The translations under genes were made by a program, and so were the position numbers. 64,000 nucleotides of DNA from Solimicrobium silvestre (GTDB lineage Bacteria > Pseudomonadota > Gammaproteobacteria > Burkholderiales > Burkholderiaceae_D). This document shows, one piece after another, positions 52,627-60,485 of this stretch (the stretch's first letter is position 1; each line of letters begins with the position of its first letter). Where the stretch lies: the NCBI RefSeq assembly GCF_002976435.1, contig NZ_PUGF01000004.1:186001-250000 (forward strand), in the 5' to 3' direction. The notes beneath the pieces were generated by a model. That model did no database searches, was not told the DNA's origin, and worked only from the letters and a program-made list of their open reading frames with translations.

Positions 52627-54369
52627 TCAAAATTCTTCCCAATCACCCGGATCTGCTTTTGACGCTGCGGAGCTCGTTGCGGGTGCAGCAGCGTTTTTAT
52701 TGGCCACCAAACGCGCCATTGCTGCTGGTTTATTCGGCACTTTCACCACGGGGCGCACAGTCGCTGTCACTTTTTTCGGACTAGCAACCGTTGTGGCCCG
52801 TGCCGCCACCCTACCTCCGCCGCCACTGAGTTTAAACTGACCGACTAATTTATTTAACACGGAAGTTTGCTGTTCCATTGAACTTGCCGCTGCGGCCGCT
52901 TCTTCCACCAAGGCGGCATTTTGTTGCGTCACTTGATCCATCTGCATAATGGCATCATTAACCTGTTGCACGCCGCTACTTTGCTCTTGGCTGGCAATAG
53001 TAATATCGGCCATGATCGTCGTCACTTTTTGAATGCTGGAAACCACTTCCTCCATCGTGCTACCGGCATGATTGACCAGGCGCGAACCCTCCTGTACTTT
53101 TTCTACCGAATTACCGATCAGCTCTTTAATTTCTTTAGCCGCACTGGCAGAACGTTGCGCCAAATTTCGCACTTCGGAAGCCACCACGGCAAATCCCCGC
53201 CCTTGTTCACCGGCGCGCGCCGCTTCCACTGCCGCATTCAACGCTAAAATATTGGTTTGAAATGCGATGCCATCAATCACGCCGATAATATCCACGATTT
53301 TTCTGGCAGAAGCATCAATCTCGCCCATCGTACTGACCACATCGGACACCACTTTACCGCCGCGTACCGCCACCTCGGATGCCGCAATCGAAAACTGATT
53401 GGCTTGACGGGCGTTATCCAGGTTTTGCTTCACGGTCGAGGTTAATTCTTCGGTAGATGCCGCGGTTTCTTCTAATGAGCCGGCCTGCCTTTCGGTACGC
53501 TGCGACAAATCCATATTCCCCGCCGCAATTTGAGAAGTCGCCACCGCTATCGTCTCGGAGCTCGCCCGTACTTCACCCATCACTTCGTTTAAATGCGCAT
53601 TCATATCATGCAGCGCTTGCAATAAATGACCGGTTTCATCTTTTGAACTCACCACAATATGACTTGTTAAATCGCCACTAGCCACAGTCTGCGCAACCTG
53701 CAACGCTTCTTGCATCGGGATTGAAATCAATCTGTTTATCCAAATTGAAAACACTAAATTCACCGCCACACTAACTAGCAACAAACCAATAATCCAGGTT
53801 CTCGAACTTTGATATGTTTGCACTGAATCGGTATAAGATCTTGCACCGGCATTGGTATTAATATCCGCCATGTCATTGACCAATTGAATCATTTTGCTAT
53901 TGGCTTGCGATGATTCAGTACCCATTAACACCATCGCTTCGTCAATTTTATTTTGATTTGATAATGCAATGATTTTGCTGTGTACCGCCAGATATTGATC
54001 CCACAAAGTCAGGTATTCAGCGAATTTGGCTTTTTCATCGGGGAAGGTCAGCAATTTTTCATAGATATCGCGGTTTTTTTTCGCATTGCTCAAATAAGTC
54101 TCTAAGCGTTGCTCATACTTCGCCTTGCCTGCCTCATCTTTGGCCAGTACATGCTCTAATTCTTGCGCGCGGTAAGACGCCATATTCGCTTTAACCTGCA
54201 AAATTGACACCGCGCTTGGCATCCAGTTATTGCCCAAATCATCTGTCGCCTGATTCACCTTAGCCAACTGCGTAATGGAGAAAACTCCCACTAAAATAGC
54301 GAGAAATACGCTCAAAGATGCGCTAACTAATAGCTTACTGGATATTTTCAAGTCTTTAAAAGAAAGCAT
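52627..54369 (-). CDS. methyl-accepting chemotaxis protein, Tar-like
   Basis: The 580-residue inner-membrane receptor has an N-terminal helix, a four-helix-bundle periplasmic domain (about residues 35-190), a second helix, HAMP, and a long signalling domain with the tip [20 protein letters not shown]. It ends DWEEF, a CheR-binding NWETF-like pentapeptide at the tip of a flexible Ala/Pro/Lys-rich tail. Che genes are not in the window. Confidence 0.95.
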   Translation of the reverse strand: MLSFKDLKISSKLLVSASLSVFLAILVGVFSITQLAKVNQATDDLGNNWMPSAVSILQVKANMASYRAQELEHVLAKDEAGKAKYEQRLETYLSNAKKNRDIYEKLLTFPDEKAKFAEYLTLWDQYLAVHSKIIALSNQNKIDEAMVLMGTESSQANSKMIQLVNDMADINTNAGARSYTDSVQTYQSSRTWIIGLLLVSVAVNLVFSIWINRLISIPMQEALQVAQTVASGDLTSHIVVSSKDETGHLLQALHDMNAHLNEVMGEVRASSETIAVATSQIAAGNMDLSQRTERQAGSLEETAASTEELTSTVKQNLDNARQANQFSIAASEVAVRGGKVVSDVVSTMGEIDASARKIVDIIGVIDGIAFQTNILALNAAVEAARAGEQGRGFAVVASEVRNLAQRSASAAKEIKELIGNSVEKVQEGSRLVNHAGSTMEEVVSSIQKVTTIMADITIASQEQSSGVQQVNDAIMQMDQVTQQNAALVEEAAAAASSMEQQTSVLNKLVGQFKLSGGGGRVAARATTVASPKKVTATVRPVVKVPNKPAAMARLVANKNAAAPATSSAASKADPGDWEEF

Positions 54370-54672
54370 GTCGTCACCTAAATATGGTAATTTTTACAAA
54401 AATTCTTTAAACGGAATGGACATTGCATTGAAACTACATCGTCAGTGATATGTGAGCAAAGACAGACTGAGTAAATATACTGTAGTGCACGATCTACTCT
54501 ATTTCCATAAGAAAATTATAGATGCCGACTAAGCGAATATTCTAGGGAATGGGGGGTAAGCAGCGCCGAAAGGGGATCTTGGTCGCTACTGTTGGATGGG
54601 GATTAAATGATGGCGCAATGCGCGTTGCGCCATAGGGCAAGTTTAAATAGCTTACTTTAATTTCAATTTTTA
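54370..54672. other. spacer between the chemoreceptor and LTxxQ genes with a palindrome
   Basis: This 303-base stretch precedes the chemoreceptor promoter side. The only structure seen is the palindrome ATGGCGCAA/TTGCGCCAT at 54610-54618 and 54625-54633, which may be a terminator-like end of the LTxxQ gene, though it lacks a T-run. No gene was found. Confidence 0.5.
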
Positions 54673-55179
54673 CTACGAATCAGACTTAGCCTCTACTTTA
54701 GTATCAACTTTTAAATCAGCCTTATGATGCGCGTTACGCCCCATTTTGGAGTGGTAGTCATCAAACGTTTTTTGCTGTTCTGGCGTCAATGCGGCATAAA
54801 AAGTTTTTAACGCTAGCAGGTTGGCCGTCATTTTAGCCTCATGCTCCTTGAGCATATTCAATTGCTGTTCCATACGTTCAGGGGTGGTTAATTTTTCCAT
54901 AGCGGCGCGATCAAGTCGAGTAGGTTTAGCTGGTGCGGGCATGCTGGCAACGAAGTTTTTCCAGGCGGGCTCTTGTGCTTCGGTCAATTTTAATTGTTCG
55001 TGCAGCTGGGTCTGATGCTTCACCATATTCGCTTGCACGCTCTCCACCATTTTAGTCTGATCTTGACATGCACGACTCACATGTTCTTGCGCATTCACTA
55101 GCGCCGAAGCTGCGACAAAACCAAAGGCAATAAAACCAAATGCTATTTTTTTACCTAGGTGTTTTCCGATTTTTTTCAT
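54673..55179 (-). CDS. exported LTxxQ protein, Spy/CpxP-like
   Basis: The 168-residue protein has a signal peptide (cleavage near ALVNA-QE) and the LTxxQ motif in two places: LTEAQEPAWKNF and LTPEQQKTF, as in Spy and CpxP. Such proteins are periplasmic chaperones or stress sensors. It is divergent from an OmpR/EnvZ-like pair, mirroring the cpxP-cpxRA layout, so it may be that system's target or modulator. Confidence 0.88.
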   Translation of the reverse strand: MKKIGKHLGKKIAFGFIAFGFVAASALVNAQEHVSRACQDQTKMVESVQANMVKHQTQLHEQLKLTEAQEPAWKNFVASMPAPAKPTRLDRAAMEKLTTPERMEQQLNMLKEHEAKMTANLLALKTFYAALTPEQQKTFDDYHSKMGRNAHHKADLKVDTKVEAKSDS

Positions 55180-55414
55180 AGTCTTCCTTTATGCTATTGT
55201 GTCAGCCAAGTTTGGCAAGCTAGCAACTCGGCTGATAAGGTGAGGTACACTATCTTGCGCTGCCTTTGTAAATAAAGCATCTCAAAAATCATGTTAGTTG
55301 TATCGTGATGTTTCGAAATATTATTTTTTTAACTGCATTTCTCCTCACAACAAGTCACAACATTCCGATACAAACTCGACAATCAACTTCACTGAAATTC
55401 TTCATAATAGCCAA

Positions 55415-56128
55415 ATGGATACAAATCAAATTTTAATCGTCGATGACGACCGCGAAATCCGCACTTTGCTGGCGGATTATTTGCAAACCAATGGCTATCG
55501 CTGCTTTATGGCGGCCGAAGGCAATGCGATGTGGCACACGCTGAATGAACATGACGTTGATTTAGTCGTGCTGGACCTGAATATGCCCGGCGAAGACGGT
55601 TTGACGTTGTGCCGTAATTTACGCGCCAAGTCATCACTTCCCGTCATTATGCTTACCGCGCGCAGTGAGCCTTTAGATCGTATTTTAGGTTTGGAAATGG
55701 GCGCAGACGATTATTTGCCTAAGCCATTCGAGCCGCGTGAATTGCTGGCCCGTATTCGCAGCGTATTACGACGTAGCAGCGGCCAGAGTCAAAGTACCAA
55801 TGACAAAATTCAATTCCTGCGTTTTGCTGGCTGGACGCTGGATTTAACTGCCCGCCATTTGCTTGATCCTAAAGAAATGGTGGTGCTATTGTCCGGTGCT
55901 GAATTCCGCATGCTGAAGATTTTTTTAGAACATCCAAATCGAGTTTTAAATCGTGACCAGTTATTAAATATGACGCAAGGTCGGGATGCGGATCCGTTTG
56001 ACCGCTCAATTGATATTCAAATTAGCCGCATTCGTCAAAAATTAGGCGAAGATGCGCGCTCGCCGCAAATTATTAAAACAGTACGTAATGGCGGATATGT
56101 GCTGGCTGTGAATGTGGAGACTGTGTGA
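55415..56128 (+). CDS. OmpR-family response regulator
   Basis: The 237-residue regulator begins MDTNQILIVDDDREI at ATG 55415; the 39-residue upstream extension is treated as leader. The phosphoacceptor is D54 in LVVLDLNMPGED and the lysine is in LPKPFEPRELL. A winged-helix DNA-binding domain follows (RQKLGEDARSPQIIKTVRNGGYVL). It overlaps the kinase by four bases. It is close to OmpR in sequence, but the upstream gene suggests an envelope-stress role. Confidence 0.92.
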   Translation: MDTNQILIVDDDREIRTLLADYLQTNGYRCFMAAEGNAMWHTLNEHDVDLVVLDLNMPGEDGLTLCRNLRAKSSLPVIMLTARSEPLDRILGLEMGADDYLPKPFEPRELLARIRSVLRRSSGQSQSTNDKIQFLRFAGWTLDLTARHLLDPKEMVVLLSGAEFRMLKIFLEHPNRVLNRDQLLNMTQGRDADPFDRSIDIQISRIRQKLGEDARSPQIIKTVRNGGYVLAVNVETV

Positions 56129-57450
56129 TTAAATCGTTATCTGGCCGGGTATTTTTAGTTTTATTGCTCGGCATTGTCGCCTCAGTCTGTCTTACTTTAT
56201 GGCTCGCCTTAGGTGAGCGTCAAAATAGTTTAATTAAGTCTCGCGAATCGCATTTTTTAGAACGCGCTGAACAATTAGTCATGGCCATCGACGCTTTGCC
56301 GGCCGATAATCGCGGCGCGTTTATTAAAATGTTGCCGCGCTTGGGGATACGCATTAGCTTAGACCCTGATTTACGCGGTGCCTTAACCAGCAACACCGCG
56401 AATGCCAATGCGATGGCTGAAAGAATAGGCTCAGAGTTTCATGTCACCAGCTTACCTTTCGTCCAATGCCCTTCATTTGGCGGCTCCGGGCCTAACGCCG
56501 CGTGTGAAAATTTTGCCATTACCTTACACGACGGCACGCATTTATCTTTCGTCTTAATGCCGCCAAAAATGCCATTACCGCCGCTTACTGCCGATTTTTA
56601 CCTATATTTATTGCTATTCCTGGTGTGTATTGCCAGCCTGGCGTATTTAGTTACACGCATGACTATTCGCCCTTTGCAAAAATTATCGCAAGCCGCTTTA
56701 GATTTAGGTAATGATATTAATCACCCACCGCTAGAAGTTGCTGGCGCGACCGAATTAAAACAAGCAAGCAGTGCCTTTAACGCCATGCAAGCGCGCATCC
56801 GCCACTATATTGAACAACGCACCCACATGCTGGCAGCAATTACCCATGACTTACAAACCCCGCTGACCCGCTTACGTTTGCGGATAGAAAAAGTGTCCGA
56901 CCATGATTTGCGTGACCGACTGATTACCGATCTATCTGCCATGCAAGATATGGTGCGGGAAGGCTTAACTCTGGCTCGTAGCATGGACAGCTCTGAACAA
57001 AGACAATCCGTTAATTTAGATTCACTCATTGACAGTGCCGTCCTTGACGCTACTGATGCTGGCCAACCGGTCAAGTTAACCGGCGAAACCAATATGAGTA
57101 TCAGAGCACAACCACAAGCCTTATTACGCTGTGTGAATAATCTAATTGATAACGCGCTTAAATACGGACATTACGCTAACGTTTCAGTAAACCGCGACAG
57201 TAATAACATCGCAATGATCCACATTCGCGATGGTGGCACCGGCATACCAGAGGGTGAATTAGAAAAAGTATTCACCCCGTTTTACCGGCTTGAAACTTCA
57301 CGTTCCAGAGATAGCGGCGGCACCGGTTTAGGCTTAACCATTGCGCGCAATATTTGCGAACAACACGGTGGCACTTTAACGCTCAGAAACCATCCTGAAG
57401 GTGGTTTAGAAGCCACCTTAAAATTACCGGGTAAAGCCTTAACCAGCTAA
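56125..57450 (+). CDS. EnvZ-like sensor histidine kinase
   Basis: The 441-residue kinase starts at GTG 56125, overlapping the regulator stop. A membrane helix near residue 10 and a second near 165-180 enclose a periplasmic domain of about 130 residues, then HAMP, a phosphoacceptor region THDLQTPLTRLRLR with H241, an N-box with NNLIDNALKYG, RDGGTGIP and GGTGLGLTIARNI. All conserved motifs are intact. Confidence 0.95.
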   Translation: MIKSLSGRVFLVLLLGIVASVCLTLWLALGERQNSLIKSRESHFLERAEQLVMAIDALPADNRGAFIKMLPRLGIRISLDPDLRGALTSNTANANAMAERIGSEFHVTSLPFVQCPSFGGSGPNAACENFAITLHDGTHLSFVLMPPKMPLPPLTADFYLYLLLFLVCIASLAYLVTRMTIRPLQKLSQAALDLGNDINHPPLEVAGATELKQASSAFNAMQARIRHYIEQRTHMLAAITHDLQTPLTRLRLRIEKVSDHDLRDRLITDLSAMQDMVREGLTLARSMDSSEQRQSVNLDSLIDSAVLDATDAGQPVKLTGETNMSIRAQPQALLRCVNNLIDNALKYGHYANVSVNRDSNNIAMIHIRDGGTGIPEGELEKVFTPFYRLETSRSRDSGGTGLGLTIARNICEQHGGTLTLRNHPEGGLEATLKLPGKALTS

Positions 57451-57452
57451 AT

Positions 57453-57477
57453 GGTAGGGGCATTTAATGCCCCTACC
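57453..57477. repeat. REP-like palindrome 1
   Basis: GGTAGGGGCATT (57453-57464) and AATGCCCCTACC (57466-57477) form a perfect 12-bp palindrome with a single central base, directly after the kinase stop. It may be a terminator or an REP-like repeat; a GTAGGG start and CCCTAC end are shared with the palindrome at 58067-58098. Confidence 0.6.
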
Positions 57478-57571
57478 CACTTAGAAACAAGTCAAAATTC
57501 CCTCATAGCAACACCAAGTTGCCACTATCTGGTTCTATAATGATGTCCTCTAATTCATACTCACGGACACC

Positions 57572-58030
57572 ATGAATATTCAGCTTGACGACATTGGCAA
57601 AATTATCCAACTCTCGATTGCTCCAGTGTTCATGCTCTCTGGCGTGGGAACGCATTTAATTGTACTGACCAACCGGCTTGCCAGAATTATTGACCGCTCC
57701 CGCAAATTAGAAGAAACGCTGACGCCTGAAGCACTACATCACGATATCGAGCTCGATGAACTTTATGCCCGCTCACACCTCATCAACCGCTCCATCACCT
57801 TATCGTGCCTGTGCGCATTGCTGATTTGTTTAGTGATTGCCACTTTATTTGTTAGTGATGCACTGGAAATAGCTTTAGCTAAACCGATAGCCAGTATGTT
57901 TGTGCTGGGAATTTTGTCGCTGATAGGAAGTTTTGTGTACTTTTTGCGGGAAATTTTTGTGGCAACCAGAACCTTGGAACGCGATCGATTGCGCCGTGGC
58001 GGTGGGATTATTCGCTCAGATCAGGCTTAA
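57572..58030 (+). CDS. DUF2721 family membrane protein
   Basis: The 152-residue protein has three hydrophobic segments and the family start MNIQLDDIGKIIQLSIAPVF with TNRLARIIDR. The function is unknown. It is flanked on both sides by REP-like palindromes and is not obviously in an operon with the kinase 121 bases upstream. Confidence 0.85.
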   Translation: MNIQLDDIGKIIQLSIAPVFMLSGVGTHLIVLTNRLARIIDRSRKLEETLTPEALHHDIELDELYARSHLINRSITLSCLCALLICLVIATLFVSDALEIALAKPIASMFVLGILSLIGSFVYFLREIFVATRTLERDRLRRGGGIIRSDQA

Positions 58031-58066
58031 ATTGCACTTTCTCCATATAGAGCCATTTAATTAATT

Positions 58067-58098
58067 GTAGGGTGGGCACAAAACCGTGCCCACCCTAC
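58067..58098. repeat. REP-like palindrome 2
   Basis: GTAGGGTGGGCAC (58067-58079) pairs with GTGCCCACCCTAC (58086-58098), a 13-bp perfect stem with a six-base loop. It lies between convergent genes (DUF2721 and GST) and shares the GTAGGG/CCCTAC ends with palindrome 1. It could be a shared terminator or a mobile non-autonomous repeat. Confidence 0.65.
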
Positions 58099-58106
58099 GC
58101 GACTAC

Positions 58107-58718
58107 TTATTCCTTAATCAGGCCCTCGGCCACCATCGCCGCATGTACAGCCGGACGTTCGGCAACCCGCGCCAAATATGCCTGGATTGTTGGCCAGTCA
58201 GCCAATGACAATTTAACGTGCGCACTCCATGAAAGCACCACGAATAAATACGCATCCGCCACGGTAAATTGACTACCTGCGATGTAATCCGAATTACCCA
58301 ATTGTTTTGCTATCAAGCTAATACGCGGCAGCAAGGCATTAATTGCTACTTCTTTACCAGCATCACTCGTCGCCGGGTTAAACAGCGGCGAAAAACCTTT
58401 ATGCAATTCAGTCCCAATGTAATTTAAGGTTTCCATTACGCGGTAACGTTCCATGCTGCCCGCTTTCGGTACCAAATGCTTTTCCGGAACCAAATCTGCC
58501 AGATACTGCACAATAACCGGTCCTTCAGTCAGAATGCTGCCATCATTTAATTGCAATGTTGGCACGTAACCTTTTGGGTTAATAGTCCGAAAATCAACGC
58601 CAGTAGCGGTTTGCTTGCTGCGTAAATCAACTTTTTCTAACGTATGCTCTAAGCCTGCTTCGCGCAAAACAATGTGTGGTGACAATGAACATGCGCCGGG
58701 TGCAAAATATAGTTTCAT
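58107..58718 (-). CDS. glutathione S-transferase, beta-class
   Basis: The 203-residue protein has a thioredoxin-like N-domain with Cys10 in GACSLSPH, the beta-class catalytic cysteine, and a helical C-domain with TVADAYLFVVLSW. The motif NPKGYVPTL is the cis-proline glutathione site. It may detoxify electrophiles; substrate unknown. Confidence 0.93.
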   Translation of the reverse strand: MKLYFAPGACSLSPHIVLREAGLEHTLEKVDLRSKQTATGVDFRTINPKGYVPTLQLNDGSILTEGPVIVQYLADLVPEKHLVPKAGSMERYRVMETLNYIGTELHKGFSPLFNPATSDAGKEVAINALLPRISLIAKQLGNSDYIAGSQFTVADAYLFVVLSWSAHVKLSLADWPTIQAYLARVAERPAVHAAMVAEGLIKE

Positions 58719-58849
58719 AACATTCTCCTGAAATAGGGAGTGTTAATTTACCAGATTTGCCTATTTTTTGCTTACAACGCATTACTCAAAAAAATTAGTC
58801 CGCCGCAGGCAAGTTACAATAGCGCCTTATCGCTCCACTTTTTCCTGCC

Positions 58850-60391
58850 ATGACCATTCTGCTGTCCACCCTGAACGCCCGCTATTCACACGCCTCGCTC
58901 GGCCTGCGTTATTTATTCGCCAACATGGGCGACCTGCAAGCCAGCACCATATTGCAAGAATTTGTGATCGGTACCAAAACCACTGACATCGTCGAAAAGA
59001 TCTTGGCACATGAAAAACCCGATGAAAAATTAATCGTCGGCTTTGGCGTCTACATCTGGAACGTGGAAGAACTCAGCAAAGTAGTCACCATGTTGAAATG
59101 CGTTGCGCCGCACGTTACCGTCATTTTAGGCGGGCCGGAAGTATCGTATGAAACAGCGCAGCAAAATATTGTTCAAGCAGCTGATTACGTGATTACCGGC
59201 TGGGGCGACGTCAGCTTTGCCGCGCTCTGCCAACAGGTCATTAACGGCCCGCAGCCGCTGATGAAAATCCACGCTGGCGTACAACCAAAATTAGACCAAC
59301 TGAAACTGCCCTACGCTCACTTTACCGACCACGATATTGCACACCGTATTTTGTATGTAGAAGCTTCGCGCGGCTGCCCATTTAAATGCGAATTTTGTTT
59401 ATCCGCACTCGACAAAACTGCTTGGCCGTTTGACCTCGATTTATTTTTAGCGGAGCTGGAAACGCTGTATCAGCGTGGCGCACGTCTGTTTAAATTTGTT
59501 GATCGCACCTTCAATTTAAATATCAAATCAAGCCTGCGGATTATGCAGTTTTTTCTGGATAAATTAGCGGCCAAACCAGATGATCCCGTATTCGCGCATT
59601 TTGAAGTAGTGCCCGACCATTTACCGGACGCATTAAAGACCGGCATCCAGCAATTCCCAGCTGGCACCTTACAATTTGAAATCGGCATTCAATCGTTTAA
59701 CCCGACCGTGCAAGCCTTGGTCAGCCGTAAACAAGACAATGCCAAAGCTGCAGAAAACATACGCTGGTTATGCCAGCATTCTCATGCGCATTTACACGTC
59801 GACTTAATCGCCGGTTTACCGGGCGAAGACATGGCCAGCTTTGCACGCGGCTTTAATCAGTTAGTGACCTTGGAACCGCATGAAATTCAATTCGGCATTT
59901 TAAAACGTCTGCGTGGTACGCCAATTATTCGTCATACCGAAGAATATAAAATGGTGTTTGACCCCAACCCTCCCTACACCATTTTAGCCACCCGCGATAT
60001 CGACTTTAATACCATGCAACGTCTAGTACGCTTTGCTCGCTATTGGGATTTAGTCGCCAACTCCGGACGCTTTAACCACACTTTAAAATTGATCTTGGCG
60101 GATGACCCATTCGCCCATTTTATGGCGCTCTCAGACTGGTTATATATTAATACCGATGCCACACACCGTATCGCGATGGAACGTCTGGCAAAGTTAGTCT
60201 CGAATTGGTTGCAACAAGAACGCGGCTTAGGCGAAGACGAGATTGCTGCGCAATTAAAACTCGACTACGCGGGACAAGTTTCACCGGAAAAAATTCCACG
60301 ATCAGAGCGTAAGAAACTCAAAGAAGAACAAGAATTGTTGGGAAAAAAAGCGGCGCCGGAAAGACAGGCTCGGCATTTGGAAGCGGTTTGA
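58850..60391 (+). CDS. B12-binding-domain radical SAM protein
   Basis: The 513-residue protein has a cobalamin-binding-like N-domain (GFGVYIWNVEEL, ILGGPEVSYE), then a radical SAM core with CPFKCEFC (C176, C180, C183). The glutamate/SPASM-like C-terminal part resembles DUF4080. Such enzymes perform methylations or other radical chemistry on unknown substrates. It is followed by a terminator and convergent TonB receptor. Confidence 0.88.
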   Translation: MTILLSTLNARYSHASLGLRYLFANMGDLQASTILQEFVIGTKTTDIVEKILAHEKPDEKLIVGFGVYIWNVEELSKVVTMLKCVAPHVTVILGGPEVSYETAQQNIVQAADYVITGWGDVSFAALCQQVINGPQPLMKIHAGVQPKLDQLKLPYAHFTDHDIAHRILYVEASRGCPFKCEFCLSALDKTAWPFDLDLFLAELETLYQRGARLFKFVDRTFNLNIKSSLRIMQFFLDKLAAKPDDPVFAHFEVVPDHLPDALKTGIQQFPAGTLQFEIGIQSFNPTVQALVSRKQDNAKAAENIRWLCQHSHAHLHVDLIAGLPGEDMASFARGFNQLVTLEPHEIQFGILKRLRGTPIIRHTEEYKMVFDPNPPYTILATRDIDFNTMQRLVRFARYWDLVANSGRFNHTLKLILADDPFAHFMALSDWLYINTDATHRIAMERLAKLVSNWLQQERGLGEDEIAAQLKLDYAGQVSPEKIPRSERKKLKEEQELLGKKAAPERQARHLEAV

Positions 60392-60430
60392 TATGTTGTA
60401 ACTGACGCTTTTATTTTAATATTCAACACC

Positions 60431-60470
60431 AAAAAAAAATCGCACAGGTTTTATGCTGTGCGATTTTTTT
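60431..60470. terminator. bidirectional terminator between the radical SAM and TonB receptor genes
   Basis: CGCACAG (60441-60447) pairs with CTGTGCG (60456-60462), preceded by an A-run and followed by a T-run, so it can serve both convergent genes. A nearly identical hairpin occurs at 63381-63417. Confidence 0.9.
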
Positions 60471-60485
60471 GTGTATCACGCTATC

